A stretch of 64,000 bases of DNA from Oscillatoriales cyanobacterium (GCA_004293365.1 RDYN01000018.1:42764-106763), one strand, 5' to 3'; counted from the stretch's first letter, positions 50,936-58,373 are shown. A program made the numbers and translations. Notes: generated from the letters alone by a model not told the origin.

Positions 50936-50948
50936 TTTGAACTATACT

Positions 50949-51230
50949 ATGACTCACAAGGAAAAACAAGTAGTAACGCCTGTGTTATTGCGAAAACGAA
51001 TTAATTTAACGCAGAGACAGGCTTCCGACCTTCTTGGGGTACGGGAGTCAACCATTAGTGAATGGGAACGGGGGCTGTCTACTCCACACCTTTTACTCGT
51101 GCCGAAAATAATGGAGGTCTATGCGTGCAGCGCTGACGAAGTGGTAGAGGCCTTTGTGAATCTGCGGTCAAAGCCTGGCAATGGATCTCGAAAAACTAAT
51201 GCTCTGGCTGTTCCGAACCTTGAAAACTAA
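50949..51230 (+). CDS. XRE-family helix-turn-helix regulator
   Basis: 93 residues from the ATG. LLRKRINLTQRQASDLLGVR followed by ESTISEWERGLSTPHLLLVPKIMEVY is a standard XRE domain (about residues 14-66), with a short basic tail. If the TATACT at 50,943 is the -10, the mRNA would start inside the gene and translation from GTG 50,982 would be needed, so the start is uncertain. Probable repressor controlling the switch between the two divergent blocks. Confidence 0.85.
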   Translation: MTHKEKQVVTPVLLRKRINLTQRQASDLLGVRESTISEWERGLSTPHLLLVPKIMEVYACSADEVVEAFVNLRSKPGNGSRKTNALAVPNLEN

Positions 51231-51422
51231 ATAGTTCAGCCTCCCCGGCTATTAACCCGGAGAGGCTGACATAACGGGCTGTTGACTTTGCCTAGTGCGG
51301 GCGAAACGAATCCAAAAGGTTTGCGTGCTGCCTTTCGATCCGATCCTTGACAACTAAGTAAGCCTCCGCAACTAAGAAGGCTGGGGAGGCTAGTATTCCA
51401 AGCTCAATTAAGTCCGGCTAAG
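51217..51422. repeat. degenerate ~128-bp direct repeat and hairpins
   Basis: CCTTGAAAACTAAATAGTTCAG with a following GCCTCC...GGAGAGGC hairpin, and GTGCGGGCGAAACG...GTTTGCGTG (51,217-51,335), recurs in diverged form as CCTTGACAACTAAGTAAGCC ... GTGCGGGCGGAAAG...GTTTGCGTG (51,346-51,463). The last part of copy 2 is the 3' end of the next gene, so copy 1 includes a relic of a duplicated gene end. Confidence 0.65.
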
Positions 51423-52112
51423 TCAGTGCGGGCGGAAAGAGTTTAGGAATGTTTGCGTGTTCTCTTGGTATGGGCTAGAAACTGCCATTGCGTATAATCG
51501 ATTGCCCACAAACATTTTGCGAACGATCATTTTGACGGGTTGCGTTCGATGTTGCAGGTGCAGCTCGATACCTGGATTTCCATTTAAGGCAAAACTTCTT
51601 TGGGCGACCAGGGCGAATTCTTTGCTGATAGTCTCGTCCGTCCAGCTCTTGCTAGCTTCCGCTTGCAAGAACTGCTCGCGGTTTTGATTGCCGAACCGAC
51701 TGCCATCGGTATCGGCGTCATACCTCACCATGTAAAACTCACTTCCTGTTTCCACTGAGAACGTTTTGCTGTTCTTTGAATTTGTAACCTCCTTGACTTG
51801 TGTTGGTGGCACAAATATAGAGAACCGTCCCTCCGGGTGAAAGAAATCATTCCACCCGTGCTGTCCAGGCGTGCTGGAATTTACCGCAGCAGGTTGCTGC
51901 TGCTCGTAACCGCGCACATGAGTCTGAACTAAGTTCGGAGCCGTTCCGATCTTGGTCGGCACAAGATACCGAGTGTTTGTAGCGGCCGAATAGTTCTCCA
52001 ATCCCCGAGCCAACCGCTCCAACTGGTCTGGCCGACCAATGAAGTAACCCAACCCTATCCACCCCGCTACCGCCAACAGCTTGCGCCATTCGATTCGTCG
52101 TTTAAAGTTCAT
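51423..52112 (-). CDS. membrane-anchored protein with a cyanobacterial PsbP/DcrB-like domain
   Basis: 229 residues. N-terminal transmembrane helix (LLAVAGWIGLGYFIG, 12-26), a Gln/Ser linker, and from about 90 a domain starting FFHPEGRFSIFVPP and ending GNRLYAMAVSSPYQENTQTFLNSF, typical of small lipid-anchored cyanobacterial proteins with PsbP/DcrB-like folds. It is the only element gene with a clearly cyanobacterial household domain and may have been captured from a host. Possible envelope role. Confidence 0.72.
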   Translation of the reverse strand: MNFKRRIEWRKLLAVAGWIGLGYFIGRPDQLERLARGLENYSAATNTRYLVPTKIGTAPNLVQTHVRGYEQQQPAAVNSSTPGQHGWNDFFHPEGRFSIFVPPTQVKEVTNSKNSKTFSVETGSEFYMVRYDADTDGSRFGNQNREQFLQAEASKSWTDETISKEFALVAQRSFALNGNPGIELHLQHRTQPVKMIVRKMFVGNRLYAMAVSSPYQENTQTFLNSFRPH

Positions 52113-52198
52113 TATCTTAAACTCCAGTCAATTCCTGAATTTTAAGCGATTTCAGCCGCCAGCAAAACCGCGCAACCACGCAAATTGCACGGCTCCTC

Positions 52199-52229
52199 GA
52201 AAAATGTCCCATTTTTGGGACATTTTTTC
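52199..52229. terminator. TGTCCCATTTTTGGGACA hairpin, copy 2
   Basis: Stem AAAAATGTCCCA/TGGGACATTTTTT; U-tract on both strands. It can end the leftward transcript from downstream or act as an operator. Shares its core with 44,522 and 52,396. Confidence 0.75.
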
Positions 52230-52395
52230 TGCAGCCCTTGCCAATCAAGGTTTCGCTCTCTCGGTGGCGGCAATGATTTTTACTGTGGCCGTGGCGAAAA
52301 TAGTCAGGCGTCTCCTCGATGCTGAAATAGCAAAAGCTCTGTTTTTCAGGATCTTGCTCCAGTTTTCTAGCCTTGTCTGAAAAGAATAATTCATA

Positions 52396-52424
52396 CAAAA
52401 ATGTCCCATTTTTGGGACATTTTG
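52396..52424. terminator. TGTCCCATTTTTGGGACA hairpin, copy 3
   Basis: CAAAAATGTCCCA/TGGGACATTTTG around TTTT. Identical core to copy 2, 200 bases away. Confidence 0.75.
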
Positions 52425-52586
52425 ATAACCAAGTTTGTTGACAATCAAATATTGAGGCTCGCTACACGCCTCTCCAGACTTGCGGGTGACGCCGCAAGAT
52501 TAACGCTCTAACCAAGCACACGGGCGAGCGCTCTGGGTAGATCCGGCGATCGCCCTTCCTTTTTCAGCTACTGACAATCATACCTT

Positions 52587-52733
52587 ATGCCTAAAATCAA
52601 GCTCAAGAAATACGAACAGGCTCTTGCTCTCCTTCCAGGATGCAAGGGTTTGGATCGGTTAGTGCTCTATGCCGATCTCAAGACTCTCGGTTATCGCTGG
52701 GATATTGGCGATCGTAAGTGGTTGCTGAGGTGA
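52587..52733 (+). CDS. 48-residue basic protein
   Basis: MPKIKLKKYEQALALLPGCK ... VLYADLKTLGYRWDIGDRKW. Basic helix followed by a L-K-x-x-G-Y-R-W-D motif. The next protein ends with a related stretch (LFSEVKACGFRYDCKQNVW), so the two share a small domain. It starts a tight run of genes: stop TGA 52,731 and next ATG 52,738. Probably nucleic-acid binding. Confidence 0.62.
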   Translation: MPKIKLKKYEQALALLPGCKGLDRLVLYADLKTLGYRWDIGDRKWLLR

Positions 52734-52737
52734 TGCC

Positions 52738-53133
52738 ATGGCAGGCTTGCCTCAACACAGCTTTTTCGACGACGACAGCGAATACCCCGACCTGAGTTGT
52801 GGCGAACTCGCTGTCAAGCAATACCTGCGGTTGATTTGTTCTGCTGATTATCGATCGAAACCTTTTATGGATGATGACCTCGATCGCGAAGGTCTGCCAT
52901 CGCCTACCAACAACCTCCCACTACCAACCAACGTAGTGACGATCGGGCGACGAGTTACTCCAACGCTCAGAATCAAAATTATTCGGGCATTAGAGGTGTT
53001 TCCTACTAAGAGTCAAATCAGGGTTTACCAGTTGTTTTCTGAGGTTAAAGCTTGTGGTTTTAGATACGATTGCAAACAGAATGTGTGGGAGTTTCAGACG
53101 AAATGGAAGAGTTTACGTTCGAGCAAAAACTGA
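52738..53133 (+). CDS. unknown protein sharing a small domain with its neighbour
   Basis: 131 residues. N-terminal 70 residues acidic (SFFDDDSEYPDLSCGELAVK); C-terminal 60 residues basic, with RVYQLFSEVKACGFRYDCKQ resembling the 48-residue protein. No named family. It overlaps the following gene by 31 bases in another frame. Confidence 0.65.
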   Translation: MAGLPQHSFFDDDSEYPDLSCGELAVKQYLRLICSADYRSKPFMDDDLDREGLPSPTNNLPLPTNVVTIGRRVTPTLRIKIIRALEVFPTKSQIRVYQLFSEVKACGFRYDCKQNVWEFQTKWKSLRSSKN

Positions 53134-53420
53134 AAATCCGCGACTATTTTGACGATCCGAATTACCCGCAGCCTCACGGCGAGGTTATGGCAACCCAATT
53201 ACTATCAGCAATGATTGCCTCTGGTAAGTACGAACTCGAAGAATACCCTAGGCTCGTTGAAGCGGCTATCCGATTGACAGGTATTTTTGTGATTCGGCTT
53301 GACGCCCAAATGCGTGAATTGCGCGAGTTAAGAGACGACAACAACCCAAAGTCTCCAGCCTCAGAGAACGATTTGAATTCTGACCCCGACTCTGAGGCTT
53401 ATGACCCCATCCCTTTCTAA
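53103..53420 (+). CDS. unknown acidic protein
   Basis: 105 residues from MEEFTFEQKLKIRDYFDDPN to an acidic tail (ENDLNSDPDSEAYDPIPF). The ATG at 53,103 is preferred to an in-frame TTG further upstream. Unknown function. Confidence 0.62.
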   Translation: MEEFTFEQKLKIRDYFDDPNYPQPHGEVMATQLLSAMIASGKYELEEYPRLVEAAIRLTGIFVIRLDAQMRELRELRDDNNPKSPASENDLNSDPDSEAYDPIPF

Positions 53421-53494
53421 TGAATTGGCGGCACCTGCCAGTGGGTAAAAGTGGTGTGGCAGATTGTATCAGAGATAATTACTAGGAGGAAAAA

Positions 53495-53707
53495 ATGACA
53501 AAAGAGCGTAGGCAGATTGCGAGCATGATGCTAACGGGAACCAAGGAAGAAATCAGTTTTACCCTAGCGATTTTGATGTTCCGGGGTTGCCTTTGGGAAA
53601 GCGACAAAATTTATCATCCAGTCGGTGATAGTAGATTCAATTACTTCCTCAATAATGTGACTGCACCTGTGGAATTGCCAGGAAGCCTAGTAATAGCTAC
53701 TCTCTGA
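53495..53707 (+). CDS. small unknown protein
   Basis: 70 residues: MTKERRQIASMMLTGTKEEI, SFTLAILMFRGCLWESDKIY. AGGAGG eight bases before the ATG supports the start. No family recognised. Confidence 0.62.
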   Translation: MTKERRQIASMMLTGTKEEISFTLAILMFRGCLWESDKIYHPVGDSRFNYFLNNVTAPVELPGSLVIATL

Positions 53708-53836
53708 GCAAACTCTCATGAACCAGTATCTAAGTGAATGTAGTTTTGACTTTTGCCACATTTAGTTAAAATGCCCCTGCGCTGATATCAACAGCCAGGG
53801 GCGTGACCATCCTAGTAATTTCAAGCAGAGGATAGT

Positions 53837-54061
53837 ATGAGTATTATAACCCTTAAAAAGCAAATAACGCCAAGTGAATTTCGCGCCTTAACAGGTTGGT
53901 CGGTTTACAAAATGAGTCGCGTATCGGATATCCCCTTGCAGAGTCTCTACAACTATCTCAAGAGTCCTGACGACCCTCGCTACAGAGAACCCAAGCCTTT
54001 TATTAATCGATTCTTCGCAGTCCTTTATCAACTCCATCAAGCTGAATTAGTCGGCGACTAA
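53837..54061 (+). CDS. small DNA-binding-like regulator
   Basis: 74 residues. ITPSEFRALTGWSVYKMSRVSDIPLQSLYNYL has the spacing of a helix-turn-helix whose recognition helix is PLQSLYNYL. Its leader carries TTGACT and a GCCCCTG...CAGGGGC hairpin (53,773-53,803), and AGAGGA precedes the ATG. Its last codons form the first of three tandem palindromes, which may be its operator. Confidence 0.65.
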   Translation: MSIITLKKQITPSEFRALTGWSVYKMSRVSDIPLQSLYNYLKSPDDPRYREPKPFINRFFAVLYQLHQAELVGD

Positions 54062-54097
54062 AAGTTAGTCGGTGACTAAAAGTTAGTCGGTGACTAC
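54047..54097. repeat. three tandem palindromes TTAGTCGGYGACTAA
   Basis: Copies at 54,047, 54,065 and 54,083, exactly 18 bp apart (the last ends in C instead of A). Each is a 6-bp inverted repeat with a 3-base centre. The helical phasing (about 1.7 turns) and identity suggest cooperative binding of a regulator, or replication iterons. Confidence 0.9.
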
Positions 54098-54101
54098 TAT
54101 G

Positions 54102-54130
54102 CCCGCCCCTCAGAGGCGGGTTATTTTTTG
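54102..54130 (+). terminator. terminator after the small regulator
   Basis: CCCGCC-CCTCAGA-GGCGGG followed by TTATTTTTTG. Confidence 0.88.
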
Positions 54131-54138
54131 TCTATACG

Positions 54139-54179
54139 AATCGATTTAGAATCGATTTAGAATCGATTCTAAATCGATT
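54139..54179. promoter_or_regulatory. 30-bp perfect palindrome in AATCGATTTAG repeats
   Basis: AATCGATTTAG occurs at 54,139 and 54,150; from 54,150 to 54,179 the sequence is a perfect palindrome (half-site AATCGATTTAGAATC). It ends 16 bases before the ATG of the next gene, whose product has a DNA-binding-like N-terminus. Probable operator. Confidence 0.85.
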
Positions 54180-54195
54180 ATCACTGAGGATTGCC

Positions 54196-54729
54196 ATGAT
54201 TGAAGATGAGACCGTGATTGATATAGATGCTGAGCAAATCGATTCCGCGGAGCATGAATCGATTGATGAGCGCTGGTATTCGGCAGCGCAGGTGCAACGA
54301 ATTCTCGGATTGAATAAGGCTGCGCTCCAAAAGGCGATCACTAAATTGACGAGTATCTATTCGCTCAACATTCATACTTTGCGACGTGGCGGCGCTCGCG
54401 CCACCGAATATTCTCATGTCGCGCTGGAGGCGATCAAACTGCTGAATACTGGAAAGTTTGGCGAACTCCGCAAACTGGTAGGAAAGCCGGCACCCTCTGA
54501 TTCCGGGTCTGCCAGCGCGATCGTATTTGTTGGTGAGCATCATCAAGTCGCGGCCAGTGCTGCAAGTGTGGCTGATAATAATCTCGCTCAAATCTCTTCC
54601 TTTAAATCTGGCTTGCTCAACAACTACCGCGAACTGGGGCGGGCTTTGGGTAAGCAGGCAGCCGCAGAAGTACGACTTGGGTTTACTGAAGAAGTGAAAG
54701 CAGCCCTTTCAGATTTACAGGAGTCCTAA
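54196..54729 (+). CDS. DNA-binding-like protein with upstream palindromic operator
   Basis: 177 residues. After an acidic N-terminus comes WYSAAQVQRILGLNKAALQK, a helix-turn-helix of the type in KilA/Rep-adjacent proteins, then a helical centre and a coiled C-terminal part (ELGRALGKQAAAEVRLGFTE). GAGGA precedes the ATG. Likely regulator or partition/replication accessory of the rightward operon; it may bind the palindrome at 54,150. Confidence 0.68.
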   Translation: MIEDETVIDIDAEQIDSAEHESIDERWYSAAQVQRILGLNKAALQKAITKLTSIYSLNIHTLRRGGARATEYSHVALEAIKLLNTGKFGELRKLVGKPAPSDSGSASAIVFVGEHHQVAASAASVADNNLAQISSFKSGLLNNYRELGRALGKQAAAEVRLGFTEEVKAALSDLQES

Positions 54730-54906
54730 ATGGTTTTTTATAAAGTCAAAATTTTGAGGTGTTACAACAGCCCAAAAATTGTAACCGTGACCGCCAAAAA
54801 CTCTCAGCAAGCTGTTCGCGCAGCGGCTGCCGATTTGAGAGCCGAAGGGGTCACGGATGCGCGGGGTATTGAAGTAATTGGTCAAGTTAAAAGTTTGAGG
54901 GGTTGA
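54730..54906 (+). CDS. 58-residue unknown protein
   Basis: MVFYKVKILRCYNSPKIVTV, then TAKNSQQAVRAAAADLRAEG and a final strand. The strand-strand-helix-strand pattern suggests a compact alpha/beta fold. The ATG overlaps the previous TAA (TAAATG) and the next ATG follows by 2 bases, so it is embedded in the operon. Confidence 0.62.
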   Translation: MVFYKVKILRCYNSPKIVTVTAKNSQQAVRAAAADLRAEGVTDARGIEVIGQVKSLRG

Positions 54907-54908
54907 GG

Positions 54909-55688
54909 ATGGCAATGGATCTAACGAACGCTCAAGTTTTGGATTTTCTAGTGGGTGGGTCGCTAATTGATTCTGGCGGATCGTTGATGCAAGAGAAATA
55001 CAATATCAGCGATGACATCACCACTTACTCGATCGAGCAATGGGCAGACTTGCACGATCGATCGGTTAAAGCTCAGTGGTTTCTCGATAATTACGAGGAA
55101 ATAAAATCTAAGTTTGAGACGGTTATTAACGGTCAGATAAAGTTTAGGCAGTTTCAAGGCTGGCTCTACGACAAGGGGTTTAAGGGAGCCTCCAAAATGA
55201 AGGAGGCTGAAGTCAAGGCTTTGATCGCAGAAAATGACCACCGGGAAGCGGTCTCGCAGCAAGACTACTTGCTTGAAAAAGAAAAGGAAAGGGGGACTAA
55301 CGAAACATCTGAATTTAGTCGCGGTGTGGATGCCGAAATCGCTAATTCCATCGCAGCCTACAAGGCCAGTATCGATAAAGATATTGCGGCACTAGAAGGC
55401 AGCCCGCAATTTCAATCTGCAATTGAAGAATGGAAAAAATCTAAATCAAAAGAGTTGACATGGGCGACAGCGGCATTAAAAGGCGGAGCGCACGGGTTGG
55501 CTCATCCAAAGTTTGCCGGGGCTGAGCCGCAGCCGACTTTAAGAGGCGGCTCATGGACTTGGGGCGGTCAGCGGCCGACAGATAGTGTGAATAGGGATGT
55601 AGCGAGAACTGTAAACAGCGTGGCTTCTAATTTTGGTCGCGGGCTGGGAAGGGTGAGTCGGTTTTTTGGCATTGGAGGTAAGTCGTGA
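54909..55688 (+). CDS. unknown 259-residue protein of the ATPase operon
   Basis: Residues 1-90 are helical (MAMDLTNAQVLDFLVGGSLI), 100-190 are a charged coiled coil, and 200-259 are Gly/Arg-rich with TLRGGSWTWGGQRP and a basic end (NFGRGLGRVSRFFGIGGK). Start at ATG 54,909 after GAGGGGTTGAGG. The stop overlaps the next GTG. It may be a virion or packaging partner of the ATPase; unknown family. Confidence 0.65.
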   Translation: MAMDLTNAQVLDFLVGGSLIDSGGSLMQEKYNISDDITTYSIEQWADLHDRSVKAQWFLDNYEEIKSKFETVINGQIKFRQFQGWLYDKGFKGASKMKEAEVKALIAENDHREAVSQQDYLLEKEKERGTNETSEFSRGVDAEIANSIAAYKASIDKDIAALEGSPQFQSAIEEWKKSKSKELTWATAALKGGAHGLAHPKFAGAEPQPTLRGGSWTWGGQRPTDSVNRDVARTVNSVASNFGRGLGRVSRFFGIGGKS

Positions 55689-56005
55689 AAAGTGATTTCT
55701 TCTTGATCTTCGGCTGTTTTTCGGCAGGATTGTTTTTGAGTAATCTGACTTATTTGGTTCCAAGCCACTTTTGGTTTTTTACTGTTGCGGGGTTCTTGAT
55801 TGCGATCGGGTTGTGTTTTCCCGGCAGTGCCGAAATTCTGCGACGCTGGTCGGCAGTAGCAATTTTGGTCGGAATGCTGGCAAATAACTGGGAACTGCTA
55901 GGGAAACTATCAGTAGTTCAATGGGGCGTTGGAATTACTTTAGTAGTTGGAGTTGCAGTTGCAATTATTGGAGCTATTGGGGCGATCGGAGGGCAAAATG
56001 GCTAA
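55685..56005 (+). CDS. small integral membrane protein
   Basis: 106 residues with about four hydrophobic helices (FFLIFGCFSAGLFLSNLTYL; FWFFTVAGFLIAIGLCF; WSAVAILVGMLANNW; GVGITLVVGVAVAIIGAIGA). GTG start overlapping the previous stop. It overlaps the ATPase start by 8 bases and probably forms a membrane unit with it. Confidence 0.7.
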   Translation: MKSDFFLIFGCFSAGLFLSNLTYLVPSHFWFFTVAGFLIAIGLCFPGSAEILRRWSAVAILVGMLANNWELLGKLSVVQWGVGITLVVGVAVAIIGAIGAIGGQNG

Positions 56006-57743
56006 GTCGTTTGCGATCGGCAGCGCGATTGGCGGTATGGCTTTTCTGCTGCTGTCGATCGCGCCGATTCCGGCAAAGCAGTTTGCTGCGCTGCGGGCTG
56101 TAGCCGCTGGCGTTGGGTGTGGACTGTTTGGGGTCGGATACTGCGCCGCCAAAGCCAGCGAAAAGAAAGAACAGGAACTTGCGATAGAAAAGGCAAGAAT
56201 TCGGGAAGAAGAAGATTTTGAGAGAGAGCAAATATTTAAGGATAAACTGGCGATCGCTGAATCTCAAAGAGAAGCATTCGTCGTTGAAACTAAGCAGAAA
56301 GAGGTAGCTCGCATTCAGGTTGCGGTTGCCGACTACACGGATGATGTTCGCGATGCTTACGTTGCTGTTCAAGATGGCAAGGGAAGGCTCGATCGGTGTT
56401 TGTTGAATCAACCTGCACAGGACATCGAAGAGCAATTTTTGCCGCCAGAACCGGAGGCAGAATTAAACCCGATTGTTGAGGAAGTTAAGTGTACAAAAGA
56501 ATCTTTTGCTGCCAAAAAAGCCAAATTGCTCAAATTGTTAAAAGGGCATGAAAGTGGTTGGATGCTTAAAATCCTCAAAAAACCTCTTCTTATTTATGGC
56601 GGTCAAGGCAGTGGAAAATCTTACTTTGCTGAGTTTGTAGCCCTCTGCCGATATTATCTGCGCGACCATCAAATTGTGTCTATCGCAGACCCACATTTTC
56701 ATCAGAACAAGGATGAATGCTGGCAGCATTTGGGCAGGCTGGGTGTCCCCGGGTACGGAGCGCATCACAATTACAAAGAGGTTAATTCCCAATTGCTGTC
56801 AATGTACGAGAGTTTTGCTGTCCGCACACTGAAAAGTCTTCCACAAACTCGAATTTTTGATGAGTTAACTCGGTACAAAGAGGAGGAGGATACCAGGGAG
56901 GCTGCTGCTAAATTAGGTTCCAAATTGTCAAGCGATGTTCGGAAAGCAAATTGTTCTCCGATTGTAATTGCTCACGGAATAACTCTTGCAATCTTGGGCG
57001 GTGCGGATGGATTTGCTGAGGCTATAAACGAGAATTTTGTCAAGCTGAAGCTAAACTCCAATGATGAACAAGAACCTCTATGGCGCGGAGCCATATCAGG
57101 TATCAAAGACGAAGAAGGAGAGACGATAGAGGGAATGAAAGTATCGATTGCTGAAGATTGGATTCGATCGAGTTGGGTATTTAATCTGTTCAATTCTGAG
57201 ACCGGAGAAGCTGAGGATTTAGATAAAACAGTTCCAGAAACTCAGCCAGAAGTTGAAACGAATCCTGCGAAACTCAATCGCATCATGGGCGAATCGACAG
57301 ACCGTTGGATAGCCGAGTCAACGCCGGAAATGCTCGATCAGCTTAGGGAAAAGTGGCTCGCTGATTTTACTACCTCCGAAGCGGAAGTAACTTCAAATAC
57401 TACGCCTTGGGATGAAGTGCCAAAAGTACGGTCGGAAGCACCAGAAGTACGCAATAGCAGCACTTCCGGCACTACTTCTTTACTACCGGAAGATGTACGC
57501 TCGAAGGCTTTAACGCGAATTTTAGTGCTTTTGGGTGAAGCGGGAAGTGCTTCGCCTGAAGTGCTTGAGTTAATACCGACCAACCCAGATAAGGCGGTCT
57601 GGATAGGGATAAAAATGCTTGGGAAAAGTATGACCGCAGTTAGCCGTGACATTTTCAACATGGGCAGCGGAGGCGCCAAATTCAAGAAAGCTCAAAGCTG
57701 GTACAAAAGCCTTGAAAGCAAGTTTGGGAAAATTGTTGAATAG
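55998..57743 (+). CDS. membrane-anchored P-loop ATPase (FtsK/HerA- or Zot-like)
   Basis: 581 residues from ATG 55,998 (GGAGG upstream). Two N-terminal transmembrane helices (FAIGSAIGGMAFLLLSI; AVAAGVGCGLFGVGYCAA), a coiled coil (about 50-110), then the motor: Walker A LLIYGGQGSGKSYFAEFV at about 195, a Walker B-like TRIFDELTRY, and sensor-like SPIVIAHGITLAILGG. The C-terminal 180 residues are acidic and Ser/Thr-rich. Membrane-tethered ATPases of this kind pump DNA in conjugation, filamentous phage extrusion or capsid filling. Substrate unproven. Confidence 0.72.
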   Translation: MAKSFAIGSAIGGMAFLLLSIAPIPAKQFAALRAVAAGVGCGLFGVGYCAAKASEKKEQELAIEKARIREEEDFEREQIFKDKLAIAESQREAFVVETKQKEVARIQVAVADYTDDVRDAYVAVQDGKGRLDRCLLNQPAQDIEEQFLPPEPEAELNPIVEEVKCTKESFAAKKAKLLKLLKGHESGWMLKILKKPLLIYGGQGSGKSYFAEFVALCRYYLRDHQIVSIADPHFHQNKDECWQHLGRLGVPGYGAHHNYKEVNSQLLSMYESFAVRTLKSLPQTRIFDELTRYKEEEDTREAAAKLGSKLSSDVRKANCSPIVIAHGITLAILGGADGFAEAINENFVKLKLNSNDEQEPLWRGAISGIKDEEGETIEGMKVSIAEDWIRSSWVFNLFNSETGEAEDLDKTVPETQPEVETNPAKLNRIMGESTDRWIAESTPEMLDQLREKWLADFTTSEAEVTSNTTPWDEVPKVRSEAPEVRNSSTSGTTSLLPEDVRSKALTRILVLLGEAGSASPEVLELIPTNPDKAVWIGIKMLGKSMTAVSRDIFNMGSGGAKFKKAQSWYKSLESKFGKIVE

Positions 57744-57752
57744 GAGGATAAA

Positions 57753-58040
57753 ATGCTAATTGGCAAAAATGGTAAACCGTTACATGGCGCTGCTAAGCAG
57801 GCTGTACTCAACAAGCATCTTGGATGGCAGAATGATGAGATTGGAGTTACTTTGTTAAGCGTGACCGATCGCATAACCAAGCTTGAACGGCGAACCAAAT
57901 ACCTCCCTATTACCGTGATTGCAGCGTTGTTTTTTGGCTGCGCTGCGGGAAAATTTCTCAAGCCAGATTTAGCGGTGCTGGCTGTAGGTTGTGGGAGTGC
58001 TGGTGCTGGGATGACTGTCGCCATCGCCCGCCAAAAATAA
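57753..58040 (+). CDS. small membrane protein
   Basis: 95 residues: soluble N-terminal half (LIGKNGKPLHGAAKQAVLNK ... VTDRITKLERR) and two hydrophobic helices (YLPITVIAALFFGCAAG; LAVLAVGCGSAGAGMTVAIA). AGGAGG precedes the ATG, 9 bases after the ATPase stop. Probably part of the same membrane complex. Confidence 0.68.
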   Translation: MLIGKNGKPLHGAAKQAVLNKHLGWQNDEIGVTLLSVTDRITKLERRTKYLPITVIAALFFGCAAGKFLKPDLAVLAVGCGSAGAGMTVAIARQK

Positions 58041-58071
58041 CTGTCAAATTTAAAGAGGGAGCGTAAGTCAA

Positions 58072-58278
58072 GTGAAGTTTAAAGAAGCACGAGAAAAAAA
58101 TTATTCTTGCCCCAAATGTGGCTCGACAAACATTGTTTTCGACGAGGTTTTCGGATTTTATACCTGTACCTCCTGCGCTCATATCTGGGCTCACGACGAG
58201 GATGACCCTGACTACGATGATATCGTTGACTTCAGCGAAGATTACCCTGGCTATGAAAAAGTTAGACCCTGGTCATGA
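58072..58278 (+). CDS. zinc-ribbon protein
   Basis: 68 residues. CPKCGSTNIVFDEVFGFYTC followed by TSC gives a CX2C-CX2C zinc ribbon at residues 11-35, followed by a very acidic tail (HDEDDPDYDDIVDFSEDYPG). GTG start. Perhaps a transcription-associated or DNA-mimicking protein; unknown. Confidence 0.72.
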   Translation: MKFKEAREKNYSCPKCGSTNIVFDEVFGFYTCTSCAHIWAHDEDDPDYDDIVDFSEDYPGYEKVRPWS

Positions 58279-58373
58279 GAAGTATGCAGCCGAAGTCCGA
58301 CCTCCAAATCAAAGAGACTTTGGATGCGATCGGGCAAAAGCTCAATTCGGCGGGCCGGATGATGGGTATGTAG
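58275..58373 (+). CDS. 32-residue peptide, coupled to the zinc-ribbon gene
   Basis: MRSMQPKSDLQIKETLDAIG, then QKLNSAGRMMGM. The ATG overlaps the zinc-ribbon stop (ATGA), which suggests translation. Helical and basic; no family. It could be a chance frame. Confidence 0.4.
   Translation: MRSMQPKSDLQIKETLDAIGQKLNSAGRMMGM

Larger units (their letters stand above)
52113..52586. other. 474-base region with twin palindromes
   Basis: It contains two hairpins with the core TGTCCCATTTTTGGGACA, 200 bases apart, and no confident gene. In each, an ATG lies within the palindrome and opens a frame that begins MSHFWDI (58 and 36 codons), but neither has a ribosome site, so these are probably fortuitous. 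A HIP1-like site lies at 52,547. Confidence 0.5.
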
